A stretch of DNA of 64,000 bases from Gammaproteobacteria bacterium (GCA_024642505.1 JAHEAZ010000004.1:21841-85840); one strand, 5' to 3'; positions 17,745-29,051 are shown, numbered from the stretch's first letter. Numbers and translations are program-made. The notes: generated by a model from the letters alone, not told the origin.

Positions 17745-19511
17745 CTAGAAGCTGCTGGCGACCCGCACGCGGTGTGGGTGATAGGGCAGCACCTCGACGA
17801 CGTCGCCTTCGGCCAGCCGTTCCTGCAGCTGGCGCCACCAGTCGGCTTCCAGGATCTCGCCGTGTTTGTCCAGGAACACCTGCTTCAGGTGCTCATCGAA
17901 GCCCAGGAAGTTGATGAAGGTCTCCGGGAACACGTCATTGTCGGCAACATAGAACCAGCTCTCGGCACGCATCTCGTCCTCGTAACTCGACGCCTGCGGC
18001 ATATCGCGGAAGCGGCAATCCGTCACCGCGCACAATTCGTCGTAGTCATAGAAGATTGCGCGGCCATGACGCGTGACGCCGAAATTCTTCAGCAACAGGT
18101 CGCCGGCAAAGATATTGGTATAGGCCAGGTCGCGAATCGCCTGCCCGTACTCGATGACGGCCAGTTCCGCCTGTTCCGGCGCAGCGCTTCTCAGGTACAG
18201 GTTGAGCGGCGTCATCTTGCGCTCGATGTAAACGTGGTCAACGATGATGTTGTCATCCTCAACGTGCACCGTACTGGCGCACTCCCCGAGCAGTTCGTCG
18301 AGCACCTCCTGGTCGAAACGCGAACGTGGGAAGCGCACCCGCTTGAATTCCTGCGCGTCCACCAGCCGGCCGGCGCGATCGTGCTTGAACACCAGGTCGT
18401 ACTTGGCCATGACCTCTTCGCGCAGCACGTTCTTGACCGCCGGGAAACGATCACGAATGACTTTGAACACCACGTCAAAGGACTGCAGGGTGAAGCAGGC
18501 CATCACCATGCCCTTTTCACCCGGCGCCAGGACGAAGCGGTCTTCGGTCTCATCGAGGTGCCGGAAGATCTCCCTGAACCGCTCGGTCTTGCCCTGCTTG
18601 GCGCGGCCGAGCACCGTAAAGAGCTCCGAGACCGGCTTGCGGGGCATGAATGACTTGAGGAAAAGAACCGCCTCGCCAACGCGCTCGAGGTCGACGTGGA
18701 AGTAGGAGCGGGTGAAGCTGAACAGGACCGAGACGTCGCTTTCCTTCAGCATCACCGCGTCTACCAGCACGCCGCGCTCGCCGTTGCGAAACGCAATCGC
18801 CAGCGGTAGCGTGTAGCCCTCGCCCTTGATCTTGCCCACCACGTAAGCACGGGTCATCTGGTAGAAGACGGGCCGGATCACCTCGATTTCCCTTACCGGC
18901 CGGTGCTCGCCGCTGCGCTGCAGGTGCATGCGGATATCGGTGGCAACGTGCTCGACACTGCCCTCGAAGTCGCGCCAGGGGGTGCGGAACTTGAAATCCG
19001 ATAGCAGTTCCTCGATCAGCAATTCCAGCGCGCCGCGATTGGTATAGGTGTTGCTCACGACCTGCGAGGTGATACCGCGCAGGGGATCCAGGTCGAGGAC
19101 GAAGAATTCGACGTCCGAGTTGACCCCGACGGTGCCGAACATGCGCCGCGTTATCGAGCTGAAATAGGTCTTGAGGAATTCCGGGTCCGTCAGCTCTTCG
19201 ATCTGGTTTGCGAAACTCTGCTTTATCGCGCGCCATAGCGGCACGTCGCGGGCCCGCTCGCCCAGTCGGCGCTTGAGCTCGTCGAGCGCGCGGTTGACGC
19301 ATTCGGTGTAGAGGTCGAGCCGTTCGACCACGTCGCGCTGGGTGCCGGCCCAGTCGCGATTCTCGAAACGCTCGGGTGCGCGACGGCTGATCCCGCGGAA
19401 TTCCCGGTTGTAGTAGGCAAACTCGTCGACGATGACCCTGGCGCAGCGTTGCGCCAGGGTCAGGTCGGCGTCTTGCGGGCCGCCGTCGCCCAAGCCCGGC
19501 CGGCGCGGCAC
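17745..19511 (-). CDS. aceK: Isocitrate dehydrogenase kinase/phosphatase
   Basis: Bifunctional enzyme that phosphorylates and dephosphorylates isocitrate dehydrogenase, switching flux between the TCA cycle and the glyoxylate bypass. Long stretches match E. coli AceK: APGEKGMVMACFTLQSFD (nucleotide site), VYIERKMTPLNLYL, NIFAGDLLLKNFGVTRHGR and IFYDYDELC. The 588-aa length is close to the usual 570-600. The start is placed at GTG 19511, two bases after the icd stop; no ribosome site is clear and no better start is visible. It usually follows aceBA, but here it follows the gene for its own protein substrate. No aceA or aceB lies in the window. Confidence 0.93.
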   Translation of the reverse strand: MPRRPGLGDGGPQDADLTLAQRCARVIVDEFAYYNREFRGISRRAPERFENRDWAGTQRDVVERLDLYTECVNRALDELKRRLGERARDVPLWRAIKQSFANQIEELTDPEFLKTYFSSITRRMFGTVGVNSDVEFFVLDLDPLRGITSQVVSNTYTNRGALELLIEELLSDFKFRTPWRDFEGSVEHVATDIRMHLQRSGEHRPVREIEVIRPVFYQMTRAYVVGKIKGEGYTLPLAIAFRNGERGVLVDAVMLKESDVSVLFSFTRSYFHVDLERVGEAVLFLKSFMPRKPVSELFTVLGRAKQGKTERFREIFRHLDETEDRFVLAPGEKGMVMACFTLQSFDVVFKVIRDRFPAVKNVLREEVMAKYDLVFKHDRAGRLVDAQEFKRVRFPRSRFDQEVLDELLGECASTVHVEDDNIIVDHVYIERKMTPLNLYLRSAAPEQAELAVIEYGQAIRDLAYTNIFAGDLLLKNFGVTRHGRAIFYDYDELCAVTDCRFRDMPQASSYEDEMRAESWFYVADNDVFPETFINFLGFDEHLKQVFLDKHGEILEADWWRQLQERLAEGDVVEVLPYHPHRVRVASSF

Positions 19512-19513
19512 CG

Positions 19514-20812
<1,299 letters not shown>

Positions 20813-21004
20813 GGGTCGAGGACTCCTCAATGCCCGGATGTCATTGTTCGATAAAGAAAGTTTTGGGCGGAAAGTGTGAACTTTAGCACAGGGGGCAGGT
20901 CCTGAGAGAACGTCCGGGGCGCCCTGAATGCTCCGCGGATCCCATATCGGTGTTAATCCGTTTGACCCGGCGGGCCGCTCGCGAGTAGCGTGTCCTCAGG
21001 TCTG

Positions 21005-21016
21005 GAAGTCGACTTC
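21005..21016. promoter_or_regulatory. 12-base palindrome ahead of the copper efflux operon
   Basis: GAAGTC-GACTTC is a perfect palindrome a few bases before the first gene of the metal-efflux operon. It could be an operator for a metal-responsive regulator, but no such regulator gene is adjacent. If it is an operator, the later in-frame ATG at 21061 may be the true start of that gene. Confidence 0.3.
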
Positions 21017-21021
21017 AAGTA

Positions 21022-21459
21022 ATGACGCTTCTGCAGAGGTTCAGGCGGTCGCAGGTTCCGATGACGCGGGCACTCGCCGTGTTGTTCGTGACCGGCTGGC
21101 TTGGATTCGCCATCCAGCCATGTTTGGCGATGGATCATCCCGCGGATGCTGTCCATTCGGGCCACCCCATCCCGGCCGGTCAGATTGAGCATGAATGCCC
21201 CCACTGCCCGCCCGCGCTGGATCCGGGCGCTGGTGGTGGCCAGGGTGTCGTGCTGGCTTGCGGCGGCGCGGATGCACCGGTGCTACCCGTCCAGGATGCC
21301 AGGACCGCTCAGCCCGACCTGGTCCTGCTAACCGGCTTCGCCGCATTCCAGTCTCCCGCCTTCGGAGCGATCGCCGCCCCGGACCATCACCCGGATGCCG
21401 CCCCGTGGCACCCGCCGTCGGCGTCTCTGCAGCAGCGCTTCTGCATCTTCCTGAAATAG
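21022..21459 (+). CDS. Small secreted Cys/His-rich protein, DUF2946-like
   Basis: Secreted or periplasmic protein of 145 aa with a signal peptide (VLFVTGWLGFAIQPCLA) followed by a His-rich stretch and the motif HECPHCPP, a likely metal or thiol site. More His residues (APDHHPDAAPWH) lie near the end. Small proteins of the DUF2946 kind often precede copper or cobalt efflux operons, and this one starts 46 bases before a CusC-like gene. The start may be ATG 21022 or ATG 21061; the second gives the cleaner signal peptide. The function is unknown; a periplasmic metal-binding role is inferred from context. Confidence 0.62.
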   Translation: MTLLQRFRRSQVPMTRALAVLFVTGWLGFAIQPCLAMDHPADAVHSGHPIPAGQIEHECPHCPPALDPGAGGGQGVVLACGGADAPVLPVQDARTAQPDLVLLTGFAAFQSPAFGAIAAPDHHPDAAPWHPPSASLQQRFCIFLK

Positions 21460-21505
21460 CCCTTCCTGCCCGGTTCGTCCGATTGACGTTCCTGCAGGAG
21501 GAGGC

Positions 21506-22783
21506 ATGCCTTTATTTTTCGACCGTGGGGCGGGTTCGACAGCCCTGACAATCCTGATGCTCTGGTTCGCCTGCGCCGCGACGCCCGCGGCCGCCGAGCC
21601 ACTGACCCTTGACGCCGCGCAGCGAATCGCCATGGAGCGCGACGCCGGCCGGGAAGCCATGGAAAGCGAGTCATCCGCCATGCAGGACATGGCGGTATTC
21701 GCCGGGCAGCTGCCCGACCTCGAGGCGAGGGTTGGCGCGGTCAACGTGCCGACAGATTCCTTTTCCCTCGACGCCGTGGACATGACCATGCTCGAGGTCG
21801 GCGTCATGCAGCGGTTCCCGGCGGGCCACACGCGTGAGCTGTCCCGTTCCGGGTACGAGAGCCGTGCGCTGGTCAGCGACGCGGACGCGCGGAACCGCGA
21901 CCGGCGAGTCCGGCTCGAGGTGGAGCGCAGCTGGCGTGAACTCGACTACTTCGACCAGTCCCTCGCATTGCTGGCGGACGAGGCCAGGTGGGTGGCAGCG
22001 CTGGTGAACGGCGCCGAGGCAGCCTATACCGCAGGCGAGGGTGCCCAGACCGACTTGCTCGATGCGCGCCTGATGGTGCTGGAGATCGAGGAACGGCAGA
22101 TCGACATCGAGCGTGAGCGGGACATGGCGCGTGCCGACCTGGCTCGCTGGATCGGCGATGCGGCGTTCGGTGCACGTGCCGCTGCCGCCGGCCCTTCGCC
22201 GGCCAGCCTGCCGCCACTCGAAACGATGCTCGAGCGCCTGGATCGCCATCCAATGCTGCAATCGCTCGACCACGCGCGGGACGTTGCCACGAACGAGGCA
22301 GATCTCGCTGCCGAGCGCTACAAGCCGTCGTTCGGCGTAGACGTCTCCTATGGTTTCCGGCAAGGCAGCATGAATGGAGAGGCGCGGCCGGATCTGCTGA
22401 CCGCGATGCTGACTTTCGACGTGCCGCTCTTCACAAGTAACCGGCAGGACCGCGAGACGGGCGCGGCAAGGTCACAGGCCCGTGCAGCACAGGCCAGACG
22501 GACCGACCTGGCCCGCGAGCTGGAGGCCAGCCTGCGGGCGCAGTATTCCCGCGCGCTGCGACTGGGTTCGATCGTCGACCTCTACGAGTCGCGGATCCAG
22601 CGCATCGCCGGCGTCTCCGTGGAAGCCGCCCTCGCCAGCTATCGCACGAGCGCTGGCTCGTTGTCCGACGTGGTCAGCACTGAAAGGCGCGTGCTCGACG
22701 TGCGCGACCGCCTGACAAAGGCGCGTAAGGACCGGGCCGTAGCGCTTGCCGAGATCAACTATCTTGCCGGAGACCTGCCATGA
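21506..22783 (+). CDS. cusC: TolC-family outer membrane efflux protein (CusC/CzcC-like)
   Basis: Outer-membrane channel of an RND heavy-metal efflux pump. It has a signal peptide (LWFACAATPAAA) and the long alternating helices of the TolC family: LTLDAAQRIAMERDAG, then RVRLEVERSWRELDYFDQ, and GAQTDLLDARLMVLEIEE. At 425 aa it fits CusC/CzcC. The ribosome site is strong (GGAGGAGG directly before the ATG). No lipobox Cys follows the signal peptide, unlike E. coli CusC. It overlaps the next gene by four bases (ATGA). Confidence 0.86.
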   Translation: MPLFFDRGAGSTALTILMLWFACAATPAAAEPLTLDAAQRIAMERDAGREAMESESSAMQDMAVFAGQLPDLEARVGAVNVPTDSFSLDAVDMTMLEVGVMQRFPAGHTRELSRSGYESRALVSDADARNRDRRVRLEVERSWRELDYFDQSLALLADEARWVAALVNGAEAAYTAGEGAQTDLLDARLMVLEIEERQIDIERERDMARADLARWIGDAAFGARAAAAGPSPASLPPLETMLERLDRHPMLQSLDHARDVATNEADLAAERYKPSFGVDVSYGFRQGSMNGEARPDLLTAMLTFDVPLFTSNRQDRETGAARSQARAAQARRTDLARELEASLRAQYSRALRLGSIVDLYESRIQRIAGVSVEAALASYRTSAGSLSDVVSTERRVLDVRDRLTKARKDRAVALAEINYLAGDLP

Positions 22784-24177
22784 ACCGTCACAACTTCGCG
22801 GTCGTCACGCTGACCGCCTTGTCCCTGCTGTTGGGAGCCTGTGGCAAGACGCCGCCTCCGGCGGGGCCCGAAACCGTGCTCGGGCATGCGGCGAAGCATT
22901 TAGATGCCACCTATCAGTGCCCGATGCACCCGGAGGTGACCTCGGACGAGCCGGGCAAGTGCCCCATCTGCGGCATGACCCTGGTGCCGATCGAGTCCGC
23001 CGAGGCGGAGCCCCAGCCCCGACCCCAGGAACGAAGGCTTCTCTACTACCGTAACCCGATGAACCCCGCGGTGACCTCGCCGGTCCCCCGCAAGGACGAG
23101 ATGGGGATGGACTATGTGCCGGTCTACGTCGAGGCGGGAGACGACAACACGGGCACAATCCAGTTGTCTGCAACCATGGTCAACAACCTCGGGGTGCGCA
23201 CCGTTGCCGCCCACCGGGGGCAATTGGATACGGGCATCCAGACCATCGGCACCCTGGCCTACGACGAGCGGGGCCGGATCGAGGTCCGCGTGCGCGCGGA
23301 AGGCTATGTGGAGCGCCTCTCGGTCCGGGCCGAAGGAGAATCGGTCAGCCGCGGACAGTCGTTGTTTGCCGTGTTCTCGCCGAAGCTTGCCGCCGCCCAG
23401 CGCGAGTACCTGCATGCCATCGTGTTAGGTGACCCGGCGCTTGTCAGCGCCTCCGCCGGCCGGCTGCAGGCGCTCGGGCTCGATGCCGCAACCATCGAGC
23501 AGCTACGGGCCACGGGCAAGGCGGCCGAGCGCGTGACCTATCACGCGCCCGAGGACGGCGTGGTCACCATGCTCGGCGTACGGGAGGGCGCACTGGCAGA
23601 GCCCGGGATGAGCGCCATGACCGTGGTCCCCATTTCCAGGCTATGGGTCGTTGCCGAGATTCCGGAGGCAGATGCGGCGCGCGTGAGCAAAGGCGCGCCT
23701 GCGAAGCTTGCGTTCCCGGCGCTGCCGGGACAGCGGGTCGAGGCGCATGTGCTGGAACTGCTGCCGCAGCTGAATGAAGCGACGCGAACGCTGCAGGCGC
23801 GGCTCGAGCTGGACAACCCTGGTCGCAGGCTGGCGGCGGGCATGTTGGCGAACGTGACCATCGAGGGCGATGCTGGCGGCGAGTCCCTGATGGTGCCGAT
23901 CGAGGCACTGATCCGAACCGGGCGAGCCGAACGCGTGATCGTCGCGCTCGGTGACGGTCGCTTCGTCGCGCGCGACGTGACCTCAGGTCGGGAAAGTGGC
24001 GAGGACATCGAGATCGTAAGCGGAATACGGCCTGGCGAGGAAGTCGTCGTCTCCGGACAGTTCATGATCGACTCCGAGTCGCAAGTGCGCTCGAGCCTGC
24101 GTCGCTACGAGAAGCCACAGGCGACGACGGAGCATGCGGCGAATGATCAGGGCGCAATGCCGGAGCAGGGCAAATGA
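22780..24177 (+). CDS. cusB: RND efflux periplasmic adaptor lipoprotein with N-terminal heavy-metal-binding domain (CusB-like)
   Basis: Membrane-fusion protein (465 aa) joining the CusA pump to the CusC channel. The signal peptide ends in a lipobox (LLGAC, Cys21). Residues 46-70 form a heavy-metal-binding domain with CPMHPE and CPICGM, and a second, degenerate copy with NPMNP and DEMGMDYVPVY follows at 90-117; such Met/Cys pairs bind Cu(I) or Ag(I). The adaptor core follows: a lipoyl-like strand (RAEGYVERLSVRAEGE), helices, and a barrel (VTYHAPEDGVVTMLGVREG). It overlaps cusC and cusA by four bases each. The domain and partners point to copper/silver rather than zinc/cobalt. Confidence 0.88.
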   Translation: MNRHNFAVVTLTALSLLLGACGKTPPPAGPETVLGHAAKHLDATYQCPMHPEVTSDEPGKCPICGMTLVPIESAEAEPQPRPQERRLLYYRNPMNPAVTSPVPRKDEMGMDYVPVYVEAGDDNTGTIQLSATMVNNLGVRTVAAHRGQLDTGIQTIGTLAYDERGRIEVRVRAEGYVERLSVRAEGESVSRGQSLFAVFSPKLAAAQREYLHAIVLGDPALVSASAGRLQALGLDAATIEQLRATGKAAERVTYHAPEDGVVTMLGVREGALAEPGMSAMTVVPISRLWVVAEIPEADAARVSKGAPAKLAFPALPGQRVEAHVLELLPQLNEATRTLQARLELDNPGRRLAAGMLANVTIEGDAGGESLMVPIEALIRTGRAERVIVALGDGRFVARDVTSGRESGEDIEIVSGIRPGEEVVVSGQFMIDSESQVRSSLRRYEKPQATTEHAANDQGAMPEQGK

Positions 24178-27100
24178 TCGAAGCCATCATTCGTGCCTCG
24201 CTCGCCAACCGGCCGATGGTCCTGTTGCTGGCGGCGCTGCTCACGGCAGCCGGTGCCTGGGCGATGCTGCGGACGCCCGTCGATGCGATCCCGGACCTGT
24301 CCGACGTGCAGGTCATCGTGCGCACGCCGTATCCGGGTCAGTCGCCCCGCGTAGTCGAGGACCAGGTGACCTATCCCCTGACCACGGCCCTGTTGTCGGT
24401 ACCAGGCGCCACGACGGTGCGCGGTTACTCGTTCTTCGGCGACTCGTTCGTCTACGTCCTGTTCGAGGACGGAACGGACTTGTATTGGGCGCGTTCACGG
24501 GTATTGGAGTACCTGAGCCAGGCCGCGTCACGGCTGCCGTCGGGCATCAGCCCGGCGCTGGGTCCCGACGCCACCGGCGTGGGCTGGATCTATCAATACG
24601 CATTGGTGGACAAGAGTGGTCGGCACGACCTTGCCGAGTTGCGCAGCCTGCAGGACTGGTTCCTGAAGTTCGAGCTTCAGGCGGTCCCCGGCGTATCCGA
24701 GGTCGCGACGGTCGGCGGGATGGTCAAGCAGTACCAGGTGGTGGTCGATCCGATCCGGCTGCGGGGCCAGGGTGTGACGCTGGCCGACATCACGATGGCG
24801 ATCGACCGGGGCAACTCCGAGGCCGGCGGCTCTGTCATAGAGATGGCCGAGGCGGAATACATGGTTCGCGCCTCGGGCTACATCCGGGGCATCGACGACC
24901 TCAGGAACCTGCCGCTCAAGGTGGTCGACCGCGTGCCGGTGCTGTTGGGCGACGTGGCGGACATCCGCATCGGTCCGGAGATGCGCCGCGGTATCGCCGA
25001 GCTCGACGGCAAGGGTGAGGTGGCGGGCGGCATCGTCGTCATGCGCAGCGGCGAGAATGCGCAAGAGACGATTCGCCGGGTTCGCACCCGGCTGAATGAA
25101 CTTTCCGCGGGGCTGCCCGAAGGCGTTGAAGTCGTCGAGACCTACGATCGTTCGGCCTTGATCCAGCGGGCCGTGGACAATCTGCGCGGCAAGCTGGTCG
25201 AAGAATTCGTGGTGGTGGTGCTGGTTTGCGCCGTATTCCTGTTCCACTTTCGCTCGAGCCTGGTACTGATCATCACGCTGCCGCTCGGCATCCTGGCCGC
25301 CTTTCTGGTCATGCACCTGCAGGGGCTCAACGCGAACATCATGTCGCTCGGCGGCATCGCCATCGCAATCGGCGCCATGATCGATGCCGGTATCGTGATG
25401 ATCGAGAACGTCCACAAGAAGCTGGAGCACGAGGGCGATCAGGGCGGAGACCGCGGTGCACTGGTGCTGGAGGCCTGCCGCGAAGTCGGTCCGTCGCTGT
25501 TCTTCTCGTTGATGATTGTCGCATTGTCGTTCCTGCCGGTATTCGCCCTGGATGCACAGGAAGGCAAGATGTTCTCGCCGCTCGCCTTCACCAAGACCTG
25601 GTCCATGGTGGCGGCGGCTTTGCTGTCCATCACACTGGTGCCGGTGTTGATCACGCTGCTGGTGCGCGGGCGGATCCGCCCGGAAGGCGAAAATCCGGTG
25701 AATCGTGCGGCCATGGCGATCTACCGTCCCGCGATCGAACTCGCGCTACGGCATCCGTGGACGGTCGTCGCCGCGTCGGTCGTACTGGTGCTGGCCACGG
25801 CCTGGCCGATCTCGCAGCTCGGCAGCGAGTTCATGCCGGAACTCGACGAGGGCGACCTGATGTACATGCCGACCACGCTTCCGGGCGTCTCGGCCGATAC
25901 GGTCCGTGCGCTGCTGCAGCAGACCGACCGGATCATCAAGTCGGTGCCGGAAGTCGAGCGCGTGTTTGGCAAGGCCGGGCGGGCCGAAACGGCAACCGAC
26001 CCAGCGCCGTTCGAGATGCTGGAGACCACGATCAAGCTGAAGCCGCGCGAAGAGTGGCGCGAGGGCATGACGCCGGAAAGGCTGCGCGAGGAATTGGACC
26101 GCGTGGTGCAGGTCCCAGGGCTGGCCAACGCATGGGTTCCGCCGATCAAGACCCGCATCGACATGCTGGCCACCGGCATCAAGACGCCGGTGGGTATCAA
26201 GATCACCGGCACGGACCTCGCCCAGATCGAGCGGATCGGCCTGGACATCGAACGCACGCTCAATGCGGTGCCAGGCACGGCGTCCGTCTATGCGGAAAGG
26301 GCAGCCACCGGCCGCTATATCGACGTCGACATCCGCCGTGGTGACGCCGCGCGCTACGGACTGAACATTGCCGACGTGCAGGAGGTAGTGGAATCGGCGG
26401 TCGGCGGGATGACGCTCGCCTACACGATCGAGGGGCTGGAGCGGTATCCCATCAACCTGCGCTACCCGCAGGACTGGCGCAATTCAATGGAACGTTTGCG
26501 ACAGCTGCCGATCGTGTCGCCATCGGGTGCGCAACTGACCTTGGGCGACGTGGCAACGGTGGGGATCACTGACGGGCCGTCCATGATCCGCAGCGAGAAT
26601 GCCAGGCCCTCCGGCTGGGTCTACGTGGACATCAAGGGCCGCGATCTCGGTTCCTACGTCTCGGAGGCACGGCAGCGCGTGTCAGAGCAGATCGAGTTGC
26701 CGGCCGGCTACAGTCTGCGCTGGTCGGGACAGTACGAGTACTGGCAGCGCGCGCTGGAAAAGCTGCGCGTGGTAGTGCCCTTTACCTTCGTAATCATCGT
26801 GCTGCTCTTGTACCTGAACTTCCGCCGCTTCGGCGACGTCGTGCTGATACTGGGCAGCCTGCCCTTCGCCCTGACGGGCGGCCTGTGGTTGCTGTACCTG
26901 CTCGGCTACCACCTGAGCATTGCGGTGGCGGTCGGTTTCATCGCCCTGGCCGGCGTGGCATCGGAGACGGGCGTGGTCATGCTGCTGTACCTGAACCAGG
27001 CCTGGCAGCGACACAAGGGGCTCGCCGCCAGTGAGGGACGGCCGGTAACCGAGACCGACGTGCGCGCAAGCATCGTCGAAGGCGCGCTGCTCAGGCTCCG

Positions 27101-27299
27101 ACCGAAGCTGATGACCGTGCTGACCATCATGGTCGGCCTGTTGCCGATCATGTGGGGATCGGGCACCGGATCGGAGGTCATGCGGCGCATTGCCGCGCCC
27201 ATGGTCGGCGGCATGATCAGCGCGACCTTGCTGACGCTGGTCGTGATCCCGTCGGTGTTCCTGCTGTGGAAGCGCCGTGGTCTCAGGGCACGAAGCTGA
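24174..27299 (+). CDS. cusA: Heavy-metal efflux RND transporter (CusA family)
   Basis: Proton-driven inner-membrane pump (1041 aa), normal for heavy-metal RND proteins. It begins MIEAIIRASLANRPMVLLL and has the usual two halves, each with one periplasmic loop and a cluster of membrane segments. The block GGIAIAIGAMIDAGIVMIENVHKK carries the acidic residues of the proton relay. KTRIDMLATGIKTPVGIKITG is very close to CusA, whose Met residues in this region bind Cu(I)/Ag(I). The last 17 bases overlap the 3' end of the convergent malic enzyme gene. Confidence 0.9.
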   Translation: MIEAIIRASLANRPMVLLLAALLTAAGAWAMLRTPVDAIPDLSDVQVIVRTPYPGQSPRVVEDQVTYPLTTALLSVPGATTVRGYSFFGDSFVYVLFEDGTDLYWARSRVLEYLSQAASRLPSGISPALGPDATGVGWIYQYALVDKSGRHDLAELRSLQDWFLKFELQAVPGVSEVATVGGMVKQYQVVVDPIRLRGQGVTLADITMAIDRGNSEAGGSVIEMAEAEYMVRASGYIRGIDDLRNLPLKVVDRVPVLLGDVADIRIGPEMRRGIAELDGKGEVAGGIVVMRSGENAQETIRRVRTRLNELSAGLPEGVEVVETYDRSALIQRAVDNLRGKLVEEFVVVVLVCAVFLFHFRSSLVLIITLPLGILAAFLVMHLQGLNANIMSLGGIAIAIGAMIDAGIVMIENVHKKLEHEGDQGGDRGALVLEACREVGPSLFFSLMIVALSFLPVFALDAQEGKMFSPLAFTKTWSMVAAALLSITLVPVLITLLVRGRIRPEGENPVNRAAMAIYRPAIELALRHPWTVVAASVVLVLATAWPISQLGSEFMPELDEGDLMYMPTTLPGVSADTVRALLQQTDRIIKSVPEVERVFGKAGRAETATDPAPFEMLETTIKLKPREEWREGMTPERLREELDRVVQVPGLANAWVPPIKTRIDMLATGIKTPVGIKITGTDLAQIERIGLDIERTLNAVPGTASVYAERAATGRYIDVDIRRGDAARYGLNIADVQEVVESAVGGMTLAYTIEGLERYPINLRYPQDWRNSMERLRQLPIVSPSGAQLTLGDVATVGITDGPSMIRSENARPSGWVYVDIKGRDLGSYVSEARQRVSEQIELPAGYSLRWSGQYEYWQRALEKLRVVVPFTFVIIVLLLYLNFRRFGDVVLILGSLPFALTGGLWLLYLLGYHLSIAVAVGFIALAGVASETGVVMLLYLNQAWQRHKGLAASEGRPVTETDVRASIVEGALLRLRPKLMTVLTIMVGLLPIMWGSGTGSEVMRRIAAPMVGGMISATLLTLVVIPSVFLLWKRRGLRARS

Positions 27300-28956
27300 C
27301 GTAACTGCCGTCGTACATCTGCCGCAGCATCAGTTCGTGCAGGTCGCCCGGCCGATCGATGCAGGCGAAGTCGTCGCGGAAAGCGATCTCGGCGACCGCG
27401 ACGGCAATCTGTGCCGATACTTCCCGGACCCGCGATAGCGCAGGGTAGAGGCTTCCCTGTGCGAGGTCCTGTTCGCTGACCGAGTCGGCCAGCGTGCGCG
27501 CCGCCACCATGAACATGGCGTCCGTCACCCGCGAGGACTGCACTGTCACCACGCCCAGTCCAACGCCCGGGAAGATGTAGGAATTGTTGCCCTGGCGCGG
27601 CACGTAGCGCCGGCCGGCCAGTTCGACCGGATCGAACGGGCTGCCGGAGGCAAACAGCGCGCGGCCGCCGGACCAGGCGTAGGCCTGCTCGGCGGTGCAC
27701 TCCGCCTTCGAGGTCGGGTTCGACAGCGCAAAGATGATCGGCCGCTCGTTAAGGCGGCTCATCGCCTCGATCACGTCCTGGTCGAACGCCTGCGGTGTTG
27801 CGCCGACGCCGATGAGTGCGGTTGGCTCAAGCGCGCGCACCGCGCCGAGGAAGTTGCCCACCGCAGCGTGCGGATGGGCATAGGGCCGCTTGTGCTCTGC
27901 CAGATCCCTGCGCCCGGCGACCACCAGGCCTTTCGAATCGACCATCCAGCAGCGACCCCGGGCGGCGGCCTCGTCCAGTCCGTCATCCATCATGGCCGCG
28001 ACCAGCAGGTCCGCGATGCCGGTAGCTGCCTCGCCTGCGCCGAGTGAGAGGAAAGTCTGCTCGGACATGCGCTTGCCCGTGACGCGAAGTGCCGAGAAGA
28101 TGCCGGCGACGGTTACCGAGGCCGTTCCCTGGATGTCGTCGTTGAAGCAGCAGATCTTGTCGCGGTAATTCCTGAGCAGGCGGAACGCATTGTGGTTGGC
28201 GAAGTCCTCGAACTGGATGACGATCCCCGGGAAGGACTGCTGCGCAGCCTCCACGAACTCATCGACCAGTTCGTCGAGCGCCGACCCGGACAGGCGCTTC
28301 TGGCGCAGTCCGATATAGAGCGGATCCTCGAGCAGGGCTTCGTTGTTGGTGCCGTAGTCGAGCATCACGGGAAGACAATGGCGGGGATGCAGCCCGGCAC
28401 AGGCGGTGTACAGCGCCAGCTTGCCGATCGGGATCCCCATGCCGTTGGCGCCGAGGTCGCCGAGGCCGAGGATGCGCTCGCCGTCGGTCACCACGATCAT
28501 GCGTGCGTCACGGTAGGGCCAGTTGCGCATCACCTCGACCATGCGGCCGCGATCGGCCGCTGAGATGAACATGCCGCGTGGCCGCCTGTAGATGTGACCG
28601 AACTGCTGGCAGGCCAGACCCACCGTGGGGGTGTAGATCACGGGCATCATTTCATCAGGGTTTTCCGTGATCACACGGAAGAACAGGGCCTCGTTCCGGT
28701 CGTGCAGCGCCTCGAGCAGGATGTAGCGGGACAGGTCGGATTCGAGTCGCCGGAAGTTCTCCAGTACCCGGTTGACCTGGTCCTCCTGGGTGATGACGTG
28801 CGGTGGCAGGAGGCCGCGAAGTCCCAGCGCGTCGCGCTCCCGCAGGGAGAATGCCGTGCCCTTGTTCAGCGTTGGGTCGCGCAGCAGTGCGGCACCGCGC
28901 GGGAACCATTCGGGCAGTGGGGTCAGCAAGGGGCGTTGCGGTCTCTTCTGGCTCAT
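27283..28956 (-). CDS. maeA: NAD-dependent malic enzyme
   Basis: Converts malate to pyruvate and CO2 with reduction of NAD. At 557 aa it is the large, SfcA/MaeA type. Blocks: VIYTPTVGLACQQFG, GERILGLGDLGANGMGIPIGKL, the Lys/Tyr active-site region, CCFNDDIQGTASVTVAGI, and the second nucleotide-binding motif FLSLGAGEAATGIADLL. NAD preference is inferred from the E. coli MaeA resemblance. It lies between the copper efflux operon and fadBA and is divergent from fadB; in a TCA/fatty-acid context it supplies pyruvate from acetyl-CoA-derived C4 acids. Confidence 0.93.
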   Translation of the reverse strand: MSQKRPQRPLLTPLPEWFPRGAALLRDPTLNKGTAFSLRERDALGLRGLLPPHVITQEDQVNRVLENFRRLESDLSRYILLEALHDRNEALFFRVITENPDEMMPVIYTPTVGLACQQFGHIYRRPRGMFISAADRGRMVEVMRNWPYRDARMIVVTDGERILGLGDLGANGMGIPIGKLALYTACAGLHPRHCLPVMLDYGTNNEALLEDPLYIGLRQKRLSGSALDELVDEFVEAAQQSFPGIVIQFEDFANHNAFRLLRNYRDKICCFNDDIQGTASVTVAGIFSALRVTGKRMSEQTFLSLGAGEAATGIADLLVAAMMDDGLDEAAARGRCWMVDSKGLVVAGRRDLAEHKRPYAHPHAAVGNFLGAVRALEPTALIGVGATPQAFDQDVIEAMSRLNERPIIFALSNPTSKAECTAEQAYAWSGGRALFASGSPFDPVELAGRRYVPRQGNNSYIFPGVGLGVVTVQSSRVTDAMFMVAARTLADSVSEQDLAQGSLYPALSRVREVSAQIAVAVAEIAFRDDFACIDRPGDLHELMLRQMYDGSYVSFVP

Positions 28957-29051
28957 GAATCACTCCCGGCGGGGCCGCGCGAGCCCGGCAAACGTGGATT
29001 ACCGAGTCGGCGCAGAAATGCGGTGCAGGCGATAATATCAACGGTTGCCGA

